This document shows, one piece after another, positions 26,288-36,052 of a stretch of DNA of 64,000 nucleotides. A program made the translations under genes and the position numbers. The notes beneath the pieces were generated by a model, which had not been told where the DNA came from, ran no database searches, and was given only the letters and a program-made list of their open reading frames with translations. This DNA is from Flavobacteriales bacterium (GTDB taxonomy: Bacteria > Bacteroidota > Bacteroidia > Flavobacteriales_F > PHOS-HE28). Positions within the stretch are counted from its first letter, which is position 1; every line of letters begins with the position of its first letter. The DNA lies in NCBI GenBank assembly GCA_016787985.1, contig JAEUTC010000223.1, forward strand, positions 1-64,000, in the 5' to 3' direction.

Positions 26288-27079
26288 ATGCGGGCGACCC
26301 TCAGCCTCCTTGCCTTCCTGTCCGTGGTAGGCGCTTCTGCCGGCAAGCGACCGATCCACGTCACCGGCACCGTGGCCAACATCCAGGCATGGGAGATCCA
26401 CGGATACTACACCGCTGTGCTGGTGCGTGGCGGACCAATGCCTCAACGAGGCGCAGTGCAAGGGTACCCCGGTGTCACGGTGGATCTGAAGACCGGGCAC
26501 TTCGAAGGGGAGATCCCGACCGTAGTGATACGCAATACACACGGCCGGTGGGTGGACCTTCACGTTGTTACCATCAGCACCTTGTACATCCCGCCCCGAG
26601 AGATGGTGATCCGCGTACCCTATGCCCGCCGCATCGACCTGGGAACATTCGATTGGAAACCTTCGCACTACCGCTGGAAGGATGGGACGCTAGCGATCGA
26701 CACGGCCGTGCCCAGGGATACGTTGATCGGTGAGCCTTGGGGGAACCACGTGATCATCCGCCCCATCAACCCCGCGCCGGAGGACAGTGTGGGATTGGAA
26801 TTCGCTTGGGGCAGCAGCGGAGCACCGTTCGAGGCTGGCTGGAGCGCCCTGTACAAGCCGCATTGGACCTTGATCGACATCACCTTTGCCGTGCGCACCG
26901 ATGTGGACGTGTACACCGAAGGCTGGATCCAGCACGCCAAGCCGATCAAGCTGGGTAACCTGACCGCTGGACGGTACGAGATGCGACAGGTACCCGCACT
27001 AGGCGAGCATCTCCGTGACGTGGACTTTTTGTTCGACACGTTCGTTCAATTCACGGTTGCTGAGCGGTATGAACCATGA
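26288..27079 (+). CDS. secreted beta-rich protein of unknown function
   Basis: A 263-residue protein: signal peptide (MRATLSLLAFLSVVGASAG), then a beta-rich body (PIHVTGTVANIQAWEIHGYY, WVDLHVVTISTLYIPPR, PLEGW-free mid part with VGLEFAWGSSGAP). No known domain. The ATG at 26288 is preferred over 26267 because the latter would lie only three bases from the promoter element. Its stop overlaps the start of the next gene by four bases (ATGA). Confidence 0.62.
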   Translation: MRATLSLLAFLSVVGASAGKRPIHVTGTVANIQAWEIHGYYTAVLVRGGPMPQRGAVQGYPGVTVDLKTGHFEGEIPTVVIRNTHGRWVDLHVVTISTLYIPPREMVIRVPYARRIDLGTFDWKPSHYRWKDGTLAIDTAVPRDTLIGEPWGNHVIIRPINPAPEDSVGLEFAWGSSGAPFEAGWSALYKPHWTLIDITFAVRTDVDVYTEGWIQHAKPIKLGNLTAGRYEMRQVPALGEHLRDVDFLFDTFVQFTVAERYEP

Positions 27080-27735
27080 GTTCTAGAACGGGATGCTGGA
27101 TGGCCAACCTATCTGAAGCGCATCGTGACCACTTCAGCGCGGGTGTGGCAAACCGCCGATCCGCGCGACTGACCATACGAGCGAGCGTGGTGCTCCTAGG
27201 CATGCTGTTCGCATCCCTATCGGCCTTCGGTCAACCCTTCGAACGCGGCCCCATCTCGACCGGCACGGCTTTCCTCGGCCTGCCCATGCAGGACCCGAAT
27301 GGTTTTACGCGCGCTGTGGAGCGCGGGAACATCCATGCCATCGACCGTTGGATTAAGCGCGAGCTGATGGCGCACAAGCAAGGGGAGCGGCTGGATAACG
27401 GATCAGCAATGATCACGGTGCACTCGCTCACCTACACGAGCATAGTGGACTGGTTGAGGAAACAACCCGCTGTGATCGATGCGGCCTGGGATGGTTGTGT
27501 GGGCAAGATCGACATCTGGCCCGGCCATTCAACGATAGGCTTGCGCGTAATGCTTAACGGTGTTGAACATGAACGCTGTTATCGCCTGCAGGAGGGAATA
27601 CCCGGCACCATCAACCTCTTCGGATGGCGGCCGAAGGTGCGCAAGTCGCGGCAGCACTTGAAGTACCTGGGTCCCGCCGAGTGTCCGGGGTTCGTAGCGG
27701 AGCAGCGTGCTTATTGCACAGGCCGATTTCGTTGA
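27076..27735 (+). CDS. secreted or membrane-anchored protein of unknown function
   Basis: A 219-residue protein with an N-terminal hydrophobic segment at about residues 33-52 (ASVVLLGMLFASLSAFGQ) after a charged leader; a start at a later Met would shorten the leader. The body is mixed alpha/beta with two or three cysteines (WDGCVGK, ERCYRL, AECPGF). Not recognised. It is the second gene of the divergent operon and overlaps the 3' end of the convergent SulP gene by 25 bases. Confidence 0.55.
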   Translation: MSSRTGCWMANLSEAHRDHFSAGVANRRSARLTIRASVVLLGMLFASLSAFGQPFERGPISTGTAFLGLPMQDPNGFTRAVERGNIHAIDRWIKRELMAHKQGERLDNGSAMITVHSLTYTSIVDWLRKQPAVIDAAWDGCVGKIDIWPGHSTIGLRVMLNGVEHERCYRLQEGIPGTINLFGWRPKVRKSRQHLKYLGPAECPGFVAEQRAYCTGRFR

Positions 27736-29354
27736 GCCGGGTCGGCTTTGACCACCTCCTCGACGGTCGCCTGTAGGAGCTCGGGACGGAACCAGGGTTG
27801 AGCGCGCAACTCCTCCGCCACACTTGGCGATGCATCGGTGATGAACACGGCTTTGCGTTGCCGTTCCAACTGGTGAACGATATGCCCGATACGATGCATC
27901 CCCGTGGCATCCACCATCGGTACATGACGTAGTCGGATGATGATGACCCGCTGCCGATCATTGATCTCCGATAGGACATCCTGGAACTTCTGCGCAGCGC
28001 CGAAGAACAGCGGTCCGCTGACATCGAATACCCGCACGCCCGGTGGCACTGCTGTCTCACCTTCTTCCACCGCTCCGCCTTCAGTCAGCACGGGCTTCAG
28101 GTCGGTGATGTCGCTCATGCGTTTCATGAAGAGGAAGGCCGCCAGTACCATGCCCACCTCGATGGCGACAACAAGGTCGAAGACCACGGTGAGCAGAAAG
28201 GTGACCACCAGGACCAACGCATCGTACCGATGACCCTTCAACGCACTAACGAAGCTGCGCCACTCGCTCATATTGTACGCCACCACCACCAGGATGCCTG
28301 CCAAGGCAGCGAGTGGGATACGGCCGGCCAATGGAGCGGCCACGAGCATGATGACAAGCAAGGTGATCGCGTGTACCATGCCCGCGATCGGCGTGCGGCC
28401 CCCGTTCTTCACATTGGTGGCCGTACGCGCGATGGCACCGGTGGCCGGTATACCGCCGAACACGGCGGAGAGCATGTTGCCACCGCCCTGTGCGATCAGT
28501 TCCATGTCGCTGCGGTGCCGACCGCCGATCATGCCATCGGCCACCACCGCGCTCAGCAGCGATTCGATGGCACCGAGCAAGGCGATCGCTACGGCGGGTT
28601 GGAAGAGTTCACGGATCGTGGCCAAGTCCAGGCGTGGGAGATCCGGAAGGGGGAGTGTTTGAGGGATCGCACCGAAACGTCCGGCGATGGTCTCCACCGG
28701 CAATTGAAAGCCCCAGGTGACGGCCGTGCACGCGATGATCGCGGCCAATGGTCCAGGAACGTACCGGGTGATGCGCGGAGTGAAGAGCACGAGCACGATG
28801 GACAATGCACTGAGCGCCACCGCCCACGGGTTGACACTCCTCAGCTCGGCTGCGTAAGCCATCCATTGCTGCACGGCACCGCTCGGCAAGGCTCCCATGC
28901 GCAATCCGAGGAGCTCCTTCACCTGGGTGGTTAGAATGATGACGGCTATACCCGCGGTGAAGCCGACGATGAGGGTGTGGGGGAAATACTTGAGCAACTT
29001 GCCCGCGCGCATCAGCCCCATCAACACGAGCAGGATGCCCGCCATGAAGGTGGCGATGACCAGGCCCTCGATCCCGTGTTGTTGAACGATGCCGTAAACG
29101 ATGACGATGAAGGCGCCAGTGGGTCCACCGATCTGGACACGGCTACCTCCGAACGCCGAAATGGCGAAGCCCGCAACGATAGCGGTGATCAGCCCTTTAT
29201 CGGGCGGTACACCGGATGCGATGGCGAAGGCGATGGCCAACGGCAATGCAACGATGCCCACGATCACACCCGAGATCACATCGGCACGGAACTGTTCCCG
29301 AGGTATGCCCGCTTTCCAGAGTGTGAAGAGTTTCGGGGTGAATTCCGGTCGCAC
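27711..29354 (-). CDS. SulP-family anion transporter with STAS domain
   Basis: A 547-residue transporter with ten or more hydrophobic segments beginning ADVISGVIVGIVALPLAIAFAIA, the SulP signature, and a C-terminal STAS domain (RVFDVSGPLFFGAAQKFQDV to MVDATGMHRIGH). It imports sulfate, bicarbonate or another oxyanion at the inner membrane. A TTG start at 29363 is possible, but a TTCCTTTG promoter element covers that position, so GTG 29354 is preferred. No carbonic anhydrase or sulfate gene is adjacent to indicate the substrate. Confidence 0.92.
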   Translation of the reverse strand: MRPEFTPKLFTLWKAGIPREQFRADVISGVIVGIVALPLAIAFAIASGVPPDKGLITAIVAGFAISAFGGSRVQIGGPTGAFIVIVYGIVQQHGIEGLVIATFMAGILLVLMGLMRAGKLLKYFPHTLIVGFTAGIAVIILTTQVKELLGLRMGALPSGAVQQWMAYAAELRSVNPWAVALSALSIVLVLFTPRITRYVPGPLAAIIACTAVTWGFQLPVETIAGRFGAIPQTLPLPDLPRLDLATIRELFQPAVAIALLGAIESLLSAVVADGMIGGRHRSDMELIAQGGGNMLSAVFGGIPATGAIARTATNVKNGGRTPIAGMVHAITLLVIMLVAAPLAGRIPLAALAGILVVVAYNMSEWRSFVSALKGHRYDALVLVVTFLLTVVFDLVVAIEVGMVLAAFLFMKRMSDITDLKPVLTEGGAVEEGETAVPPGVRVFDVSGPLFFGAAQKFQDVLSEINDRQRVIIIRLRHVPMVDATGMHRIGHIVHQLERQRKAVFITDASPSVAEELRAQPWFRPELLQATVEEVVKADPAQRNRPVQ

Positions 29355-29360
29355 GGTGTG

Positions 29361-29368
29361 CAAAGGAA
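29361..29368 (-). promoter_or_regulatory. -7-like promoter element (TTCCTTTG)
   Basis: TTCCTTTG on the minus strand, six bases before GTG 29354 of the SulP gene, arguing for that start. Confidence 0.4.
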
Positions 29369-29427
29369 CGAAAGCCCCATCACTACTGCGGATCGGGCAT
29401 TCATACGCGAACGGTGGATCGGCACGC

Positions 29428-30975
29428 TCACCTCACCACGCTCACCTTCAACCGACCTGAATCCCAGAACAGCGTGTAGACGCCGCTTGCAGTCCCGATC
29501 TCCACCTCTTCCTGCATCACCCCTTCAGCCATGGTCCATTGGCGTACGATGCGACCAGATGCATCGCGAAGTTCGAATGGCATGGAGCGGTCGACTTGAT
29601 CACGGGTGATGGTGAAATGTCCGTTGTTCGGATTCGGGTACGCGAGCACTTGAGGTCCGGCCGCTCGCAAGTACACGGCCACCATTGGGCTTGTTCGTTG
29701 AGCGCCGTCAATGTCCGTCTGGATCAACCGGTAATAGCTGAGACCTGAGTAGGGTGCGTGATCGAGCAGGTCGTAGTGCCGTGTGGTCTGGCTGTTGCCC
29801 GCACCGGGCACGGTACCGACAGGCTCAAAGGATACGCCATCAACACTACGTTCCACGGTGAAGAAGGCATTGTCGATCTCTACAGCTGTGGTCCAGGTAC
29901 ACAGGATCTCGCGCTTATCGGTGGGCACTGCGTCGAAATGGATCAGTTCCACAGGTAAGGGGGATGCTTCGTAGGCCAGTGCCCAGATGTGCTCGTTACC
30001 AGGGGCGCCGGCATCGGTGAAAGGCACGTTGGGTATGAGCACTTCCCGGACGCCCGGGTTCGACTGACCGGGCAAGGGCGGGTTCTGCCATGTGCCGGCC
30101 CCTTGGAGCCAGCGTTGTGCGCGGATCGGGCCAGGGCCGAACACGGGATCTTCAACAGGTGCGTGGCTGAGCAGGATGGTGCCGTTGAAGGAGCCATTGG
30201 GGAGGTCGACCAACCAGAACCGATCGGCACAGTTGGCACTGTTGTCGGACGACGAGGCGCCAGCCATGTGGTCCACTTGCTGCAGAGCGGTGATCGGATA
30301 GCTGGTGTTGTCCGGTGCGGTGCGGTAGGTGGCGATGCTCAGCAAGGTGCCATTCGCATGTGGTGCGGCGGGTGTATAAGCGAACGGGATCGCTGGCCCC
30401 AGCGGCTCTCCGAAGATCACCCGATGCTCGCCCAGGTCACTGCCGAGCGTCCACTGGAATCGGGCGTTGAGGTTCTCGCTGGCCACATGGCCTCCGCTGT
30501 GTACCACGGCATTCGCGGCCGGGTTGAAGACGGTGAAGGTGCGTCCTTCGAGCGAGAGCACAGCGCCGATATCGATGCGGCCATCCGGTGTGGTGGGATC
30601 ACCCACGACGGTGTTCTGCAGCAGTTGCTTGTTGCCTCCGCTGATGACGAGGTGGCGGAAATCCGTGACCGAGGTGCCTCCGATGGTTTGTAGACCACCA
30701 TCCAGATGGACGCGCCCATTGCTCGTGGGTGTCAATGCCGTGCTGCCGCTGTTGTTGATCCATTGGCCGCTTAGGAACAGGTCGCCCTGGTTGGTGATCG
30801 TGGCCGCAGTGCCGAGCCGCACATCACCCTGTATGGTCAATGCGGTACCGCCGGTGATGGTGATGCCGGTTTGCGCGGCGGAGAAGAGTTGTGCACGGGT
30901 GGAGAGGCCAATGAGGAGGAACATGCAGGTTACTCCCACGCGATCACGAACGGCCTGCAAGCTGGATGCGCGCAT
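29428..30975 (-). CDS. large surface protein with T9SS sorting domain
   Basis: A 515-residue secreted protein: signal peptide (ending LSTRAQ), a beta-helix-like region (GITITGGTALTIQGDVRLG, LFLSGQWINNSGS), a middle region with DRFWLVDLPNGSFNG, a fibronectin-like unit (PLPVELIHFDAVPTDKREIL, ERSVDGVSFEPV, RLIQTDIDGA) and a T9SS C-terminal domain (VLAYPNPNNGHFTIT to the end VSVVR). The ATG at 30975 shares one base with the stop of the upstream repeat-protein gene, so the two form an operon. Confidence 0.87.
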   Translation of the reverse strand: MRASSLQAVRDRVGVTCMFLLIGLSTRAQLFSAAQTGITITGGTALTIQGDVRLGTAATITNQGDLFLSGQWINNSGSTALTPTSNGRVHLDGGLQTIGGTSVTDFRHLVISGGNKQLLQNTVVGDPTTPDGRIDIGAVLSLEGRTFTVFNPAANAVVHSGGHVASENLNARFQWTLGSDLGEHRVIFGEPLGPAIPFAYTPAAPHANGTLLSIATYRTAPDNTSYPITALQQVDHMAGASSSDNSANCADRFWLVDLPNGSFNGTILLSHAPVEDPVFGPGPIRAQRWLQGAGTWQNPPLPGQSNPGVREVLIPNVPFTDAGAPGNEHIWALAYEASPLPVELIHFDAVPTDKREILCTWTTAVEIDNAFFTVERSVDGVSFEPVGTVPGAGNSQTTRHYDLLDHAPYSGLSYYRLIQTDIDGAQRTSPMVAVYLRAAGPQVLAYPNPNNGHFTITRDQVDRSMPFELRDASGRIVRQWTMAEGVMQEEVEIGTASGVYTLFWDSGRLKVSVVR

Positions 30976-33758
30976 CAGTTGGAGCTGTACGCAATTTCCA
31001 CCCATTTGGTGCCGCTCCAGATGAAGGTGATAGTATCGTCCGCATCGAGGCTTCGACTCAGTCCACCACCCACGGCCATATTGCCGCCATCCAGGAAGGA
31101 GATACCATTGCCGAACAGGGCAGTGCACTGGATGATGAGCAACTGCCCAGGTGCCAAGCCGCTACCGAGGATCACCTGCCGCAACCCGGCAGACCCATTG
31201 GATTGCATCTGCACATAGGTCTGGTTACCTGGTGCATAGTTGAACGCGTTGGAGGTCACGCTCACGAAGGTGGAGGCTGCCGTGATGCTGCCGACCACGT
31301 GCAGGGCGGTCGCGGGCGCTGGCATGGCGATGCCCACGTTGCCATTGGCGGCGATCCGCATCCGCTCACCACCAGCGTTCATGAATTGGATGGCGCGGCT
31401 GGCGGAATTGTGTCCGACCTGCAGACCGATGTCGGTGAGTTCCAGCGCAGCCGTGTAGCCGCTAGTGCTGTTGCTGCGGAACTCGAATTGAGCGTTCGTC
31501 TGATTGAACCGGACCCGTCCGCCGGGCACGTTCACGTCCATGCCGTTCGCGTTTCCGCCGACGGCATTGGTGCTGCCGTAGAGTGCGATGGCTCCGCCGT
31601 TGGTACTGCTGCCGCTTTGTGGGCCGAGGAACATATAGTCGGTGTTGTCGCGGTACAACAGCGCGGCATTATCCGCACTGAAGCCATTCTGGAATAAGCT
31701 GCGGCCCGCCACGTGCAAACGCTGGTTCGGTGCCGTGGTACCGATGCCCACGTTTCCTATGGAGGTGATCACCATCTTGGGCGATGCCACCAGCTCCCCG
31801 GGTTGTGACGTGCCGAATCGCAGGTCGGCTCCAAAGCTCCCTGCGGTGATGGTCTCCACCGAGGAAGATATAGAGGCACCGGGTTGCATCGAGTTGCGGT
31901 AGCCGTAGAATCCCATTTCCCCCAGTACATCGTTCACTGCCACATCGGTGAAGGCGCTTAGCGTTCCCCGTGCTCGTGCGAAGACCAAGCTCAGGTTGGA
32001 CGGGCTCGCTGAAGCATGCACAAGTGTCTGGTTGATCTCGCCGACGGAGGCGACCTGGAGCCGCCCCGATGAAAGGGGTGACAGGTTCATGAACGGAATG
32101 CCAGCGAGACCCAGGTCGACTTTCCCATTGCTGTTCACGCGTAAGCGCTCAATATTGTTCGTTCGGAGCACAAGCGGCTGGCCGTCCGTGGTGCCTATGA
32201 AATTCACGTTGGAATTGGTTCCGGCATTGCCCATCACATCCCACGAACCAGTGGACGGTGGCGTGCCGGTGGTGGTGGTCAGTCCGGTCCCGTTCGGGTC
32301 GATCACCACCAGTGAACGGTTCGCCGAGATGGGCACGTTACAGTTGGTGGAGCGGGCGTTGATCTGTACCGTGGTGGGTACTCCTGGGGTCACGGCGATA
32401 GGGTAGGTGAAGGCGGCATCATAGCCCAGGATGTCCGCACTTAGACCACCTTCACCGGTCACGCCGGTAGGTATCGTGGTCACGATGGAACTGTTCACGA
32501 CCAATTGGAACTCCACCATCGTATTGCAGTTCACCGTTCCGTTGGGTGTGCCGCCGCTGAAATGGACGATGGCGATCGGATGGTTCGGTGTGAAGGTGAT
32601 GGACATCTGGGCCAATGGGTTCACGGTCGTTCCGATCACGCTAGGAAGCGTCCCGACCACCACATGATGGTTCGGTTGTTTAGGGACCTGCCAGCTACCT
32701 CTTCCAATGGCGTCACTGGTGAGTACCTTATTGGCAGCTTGGTTCCCATCCACCATGCGAATGTTACCGACCACATGCAGCCGGTCCTGCGGGGTGCTGG
32801 AGCCAAAGCCCGTGTTCCCGTTCTTTAGTACGACCATGGCATCGGATCTAGAGCTGCTCGAGGTTCCATTGCCGATCACGAAAAGCCGGTCGTTCGCAGA
32901 ACTGGTGGTGCTACTCGATGGTGAATAGAGTGTATTGTTCATGCCCACTGCGATCTCGCAGAAGGAACGTGCCTCTGTTCCAATACCACTGGCTGTGCTC
33001 CCCGACCCGCTGGCGATCACACTGCCTAGGCCCCATGCGGTGCTTGCCGAGCCGCTGGCCACCGAGGCGGTGCCCCAAGCCGTTCCGAATGGCCCTGCAG
33101 CCGTGCTGCTTCCCCATGCCGTACTTGATACCCCGGTTGCCACCGAGCTGTTGCCCCAAGCGGTACTTGAAAGCCCTGATGCCACCGAAAAGTTACCCCA
33201 TGCCATGCTCGAGCTTCCCGAGGCCCGTGTATCCATGCCGAATGCTGTTGAAGCTGGACCAATGTTGGCATCATCCCAGTGGGTCCCGATGTTGATCGTG
33301 CCAGCGCGAAATGCTGCCTTACGCGGATTCCACACCATTCGAACACCGGCGCCTACTGGCGCTACGCTCCCTGTGTTCAAGGATCCTGTACTCACCAAGC
33401 CATCGCTACCTGCTATGGTCACAGCTCCTCCATCAGCGGTGATCGTTCGGCCTGTTCCTGTACCACCGAAGTCATAGGCTTGGTCCAAGGTGCCCGTAGC
33501 GGCTAGCGGGGTCCAAGCACTTCCCGAAAAGTACTCGAAGCGCGTTGTGGTGGTGTTGAAGATCATCAGGCTGCTGGCCGGTGAGATGATCGCATCGCGT
33601 TCCACCGATGTCATTCGGGGGATCAACAAGCCACGGTCAGTGCTGGTCAGGTCCAGCAGGGCGCTGGCGTGAGGGGTCGGGTTGTTGATGCCTACTCCTT
33701 GGCCACACACCGCAGCGACCGATCCGGTCGCAACAAGAAGGAGGAGAGTCCGAAACAT
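30975..33758 (-). CDS. secreted protein with YadA-head-like repeats
   Basis: A 927-residue secreted protein (signal peptide ending VCGQ). After an N-terminal GINNPTPHASALLDLTSTDRG unit common in Bacteroidota surface proteins, residues about 165-245 contain 14-residue repeats of the type STAWGNSSVATGVS, as in the left-handed beta-roll of YadA/Hia heads. Further on are VGIGT-type units (NVGIGTTAPNQRLHVAGR, NVGIAMPAPATALHVVGS) resembling phage tail-fibre or head-decoration proteins. No T9SS domain is visible at the C-terminus (IAYSSN). A trimeric adhesin-like or fibre role is inferred. A GAGCTTTG element lies at 33778-33785. Confidence 0.82.
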   Translation of the reverse strand: MFRTLLLLVATGSVAAVCGQGVGINNPTPHASALLDLTSTDRGLLIPRMTSVERDAIISPASSLMIFNTTTTRFEYFSGSAWTPLAATGTLDQAYDFGGTGTGRTITADGGAVTIAGSDGLVSTGSLNTGSVAPVGAGVRMVWNPRKAAFRAGTINIGTHWDDANIGPASTAFGMDTRASGSSSMAWGNFSVASGLSSTAWGNSSVATGVSSTAWGSSTAAGPFGTAWGTASVASGSASTAWGLGSVIASGSGSTASGIGTEARSFCEIAVGMNNTLYSPSSSTTSSANDRLFVIGNGTSSSSRSDAMVVLKNGNTGFGSSTPQDRLHVVGNIRMVDGNQAANKVLTSDAIGRGSWQVPKQPNHHVVVGTLPSVIGTTVNPLAQMSITFTPNHPIAIVHFSGGTPNGTVNCNTMVEFQLVVNSSIVTTIPTGVTGEGGLSADILGYDAAFTYPIAVTPGVPTTVQINARSTNCNVPISANRSLVVIDPNGTGLTTTTGTPPSTGSWDVMGNAGTNSNVNFIGTTDGQPLVLRTNNIERLRVNSNGKVDLGLAGIPFMNLSPLSSGRLQVASVGEINQTLVHASASPSNLSLVFARARGTLSAFTDVAVNDVLGEMGFYGYRNSMQPGASISSSVETITAGSFGADLRFGTSQPGELVASPKMVITSIGNVGIGTTAPNQRLHVAGRSLFQNGFSADNAALLYRDNTDYMFLGPQSGSSTNGGAIALYGSTNAVGGNANGMDVNVPGGRVRFNQTNAQFEFRSNSTSGYTAALELTDIGLQVGHNSASRAIQFMNAGGERMRIAANGNVGIAMPAPATALHVVGSITAASTFVSVTSNAFNYAPGNQTYVQMQSNGSAGLRQVILGSGLAPGQLLIIQCTALFGNGISFLDGGNMAVGGGLSRSLDADDTITFIWSGTKWVEIAYSSN

Positions 33759-33777
33759 GCTTTGTCCGTGTGGGGGA

Positions 33778-33785
33778 CAAAGCTC
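33778..33785 (-). promoter_or_regulatory. -7-like promoter element (GAGCTTTG)
   Basis: GAGCTTTG on the minus strand, 19 bases before the ATG at 33758. Confidence 0.4.
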
Positions 33786-33875
33786 CCGCCAAGTGCGGCC
33801 CTTGGCAAGCTAACCTTCGTTAGTATCAGTCCGTGGTCGGCCTTTCCACGGTGTCAAATGGCCGTCATCCCACCA

Positions 33876-36047
33876 TCATGACCGTACGAATCGACGGCCG
33901 TGTACCGAACCTTGTCTCGTGCGGACCTGAAGCAGGTAGCACCCACTAGGTAATGTCGCGATATCGACGATGCCATCGGTCGTTTGCGGACTGCTCGTGA
34001 GGAGGACCCTGCCATCCGCTGTGATCACCGAAAGCTGATCGACAGGTTCGGTGAACTGGAACCGGAGATGATCCGAAGCGGGGCTGGGTGATACCGTGAG
34101 TTCAACGGACATCGGTTGCATAATCCCCGTGCTGAACTCCGCTACCAGCACGCTCGGTTCGGTGATCACGGGCGGGTTGAAGTCGAAGTAGATGTTGGCG
34201 GAATTGGCGATCACCGTGCCTGGTAGTAGCGGTGCTCTCGGCCTGATCCGAAAGCTCAAAAGACCGTGACTGGCCGGTTCGTTCACATTGCTGTCAGGCA
34301 ACAGGATCATCGGGAAGATGAACTTCAGTGTGCCGTGGCCCTCCACGCTCCAAACATGCGGGTGCGAGGCTGCGACCATGGATATCGAAGCCGGATCGAG
34401 GTAGGTTGGCAAGGTGTCCGTAACGATGATGTTGAAGGCGGTGTCCGTGCCCGTGTTCTGGAACCGGATCACATAGTCGATCCAGACATCCTGATCAAGA
34501 AGGAACGACGTGCTGCTGGTGCGCGAGCTGGTGTACGCGGTCTTATCGTTGGGGTCGAAGCTGCCTGTGACCGTCACGGCCGAAGTAGCTGTATTGTTGG
34601 CCGGATCGCCATCGGTGTTCGCCGTAACGGTGTTGGCTGTCGCGAGGAGTTCCGTTCCGATCAGGCCCACATCGGGTGGCACTTGCAACCGTACACGAAG
34701 GTCCCTTTCCTGGAAGAAGCCTAAGGCGTTCTGATCCCAAGTGATCGTTCCGCTGGATTGGCTCGTTGGCGCTGGGAGGGAAGAAACTAACGCGAGCAAA
34801 GGGTCGAACGTGAGCGTGGTGGTCGTAGAACCGCTTGAAGAAGGCGATCGGTTCTCCAGATGGATGTAGTGGTCCATTAAGAAACCAGGACGTGCAGGAC
34901 CGGATGCGATGCTGATAGCGATATCCATGGGCACCGTTGCTTGATGGCCGATGTTCGCTACGACAGTGTTCCCGTTCACCGTGGCTGATGCTGGACAACT
35001 CTGCTCAATGGATGGCCCGGAGGTGGTGAGCGTGTAGCTGCCGTTGGGCACCACGACCGAGTATCCTCCACCGCCAGTGGCATAGATCGGACCGGGTTGT
35101 ATCTCCACCACCACGTTCACCGCATCCACCTCGTTATCGATGCAGTCGCTATCGAGGTCCATGTAGGTGCTACCAGTGAGCGTGCCGCAGGTTGGACCCA
35201 GGTTCGGGACGGTCACGAAAGCAGTATCCGAAGTGCATCCTCCGCCTTGAACGATCGAGTACGTGAGCCCTAGGCGATGCAGGAGCAAGTAGTCGCCCGG
35301 CTCGAGATCAGAAAAGGTATAGAGACTTGGACCTACCAGGAGCGGAGAAATGGGCAGCCAGTCGTATTCGCTACTTCCTTGTGGTTTTAGGACCCAAAAC
35401 GCATCCTGTGATGGGTCTGGTTCCGCAGAGAAGGTGATCGATCCATCCGATGAATTGGCGCAAGAACCTTCCACATCCACCACTGCGAAGTCGGGCCATG
35501 GGGGCAACGGTCCTCCGATGATACCGGTCTGTATACCGGAACAGCCGTTCGAATCGTAGTACGTCACGCTGTATCCAGCACCGGGTTGCGCCTGTCCGAA
35601 GTCCAAGTAGTACCGTGTGATCTCATCCAGTGTTTGTAACTCCACCACGGGTACTTGGTCGGTATACCAAGGACCTTGGTCTGGGAGGTCGGGTGCCTCA
35701 GGTGGGAAAAAGAAGTCGTGGTAATCCTGGCCCGGACAGATCGAGTGGGTGATCCCCTGCAAGGGAGGGTAGTTCTCCGAAACCACGATCCCTTCGTCTG
35801 TGACCTGTGTGCCAAGGAGGTCGGTAACAGTAACGGTGTAGGTCCCAGCGCTGAGGTTGGTCAACACGTCGGTGGTCTCACCACCGCTCCACAGGTAACT
35901 GTAGGGCGGTACACCACCTTGAGCTACAGCCGAGGCCCTTCCGTTCGCATAGGAACAGGTCTCGTTCTGGACGACCACGGTTACGGTCAGCGCCGAAGCC
36001 CAAGAAGACGTCGCCAACGAAGCGTACAGGAGGAATATTCTTCGCAT
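33876..36047 (-). CDS. SprB-repeat/DUF7619 surface protein with T9SS domain, copy 3
   Basis: A 723-residue protein with signal peptide, an SprB-type unit (ANGRASAVAQGGVPPYSYLWSG-like GGVPPYSY followed by LSAGTYTVTVTD), middle domains with paired cysteines, a SdrD/DUF11-like region, a DUF7619 domain (GSFDPNDKTAY, IRFQNTGTDTAFNIIVTDTL, NIYFDFNPPVITEPSV) and a T9SS C-terminal domain. It is the third of three consecutive paralogues on the same strand, six bases after the previous one. SprB itself is the gliding adhesin of Flavobacterium; these shorter proteins are likelier surface or secreted adhesins. The domain name DUF7619 is from memory. Confidence 0.87.
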   Translation of the reverse strand: MRRIFLLYASLATSSWASALTVTVVVQNETCSYANGRASAVAQGGVPPYSYLWSGGETTDVLTNLSAGTYTVTVTDLLGTQVTDEGIVVSENYPPLQGITHSICPGQDYHDFFFPPEAPDLPDQGPWYTDQVPVVELQTLDEITRYYLDFGQAQPGAGYSVTYYDSNGCSGIQTGIIGGPLPPWPDFAVVDVEGSCANSSDGSITFSAEPDPSQDAFWVLKPQGSSEYDWLPISPLLVGPSLYTFSDLEPGDYLLLHRLGLTYSIVQGGGCTSDTAFVTVPNLGPTCGTLTGSTYMDLDSDCIDNEVDAVNVVVEIQPGPIYATGGGGYSVVVPNGSYTLTTSGPSIEQSCPASATVNGNTVVANIGHQATVPMDIAISIASGPARPGFLMDHYIHLENRSPSSSGSTTTTLTFDPLLALVSSLPAPTSQSSGTITWDQNALGFFQERDLRVRLQVPPDVGLIGTELLATANTVTANTDGDPANNTATSAVTVTGSFDPNDKTAYTSSRTSSTSFLLDQDVWIDYVIRFQNTGTDTAFNIIVTDTLPTYLDPASISMVAASHPHVWSVEGHGTLKFIFPMILLPDSNVNEPASHGLLSFRIRPRAPLLPGTVIANSANIYFDFNPPVITEPSVLVAEFSTGIMQPMSVELTVSPSPASDHLRFQFTEPVDQLSVITADGRVLLTSSPQTTDGIVDIATLPSGCYLLQVRTRQGSVHGRRFVRS

Positions 36048-36052
36048 GCTGC

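Noticed and set aside
33000-33260. Tandem 42-base units as a possible CRISPR or satellite
   Set aside because: They lie inside a coding frame and encode regular 14-residue YadA-like repeats.
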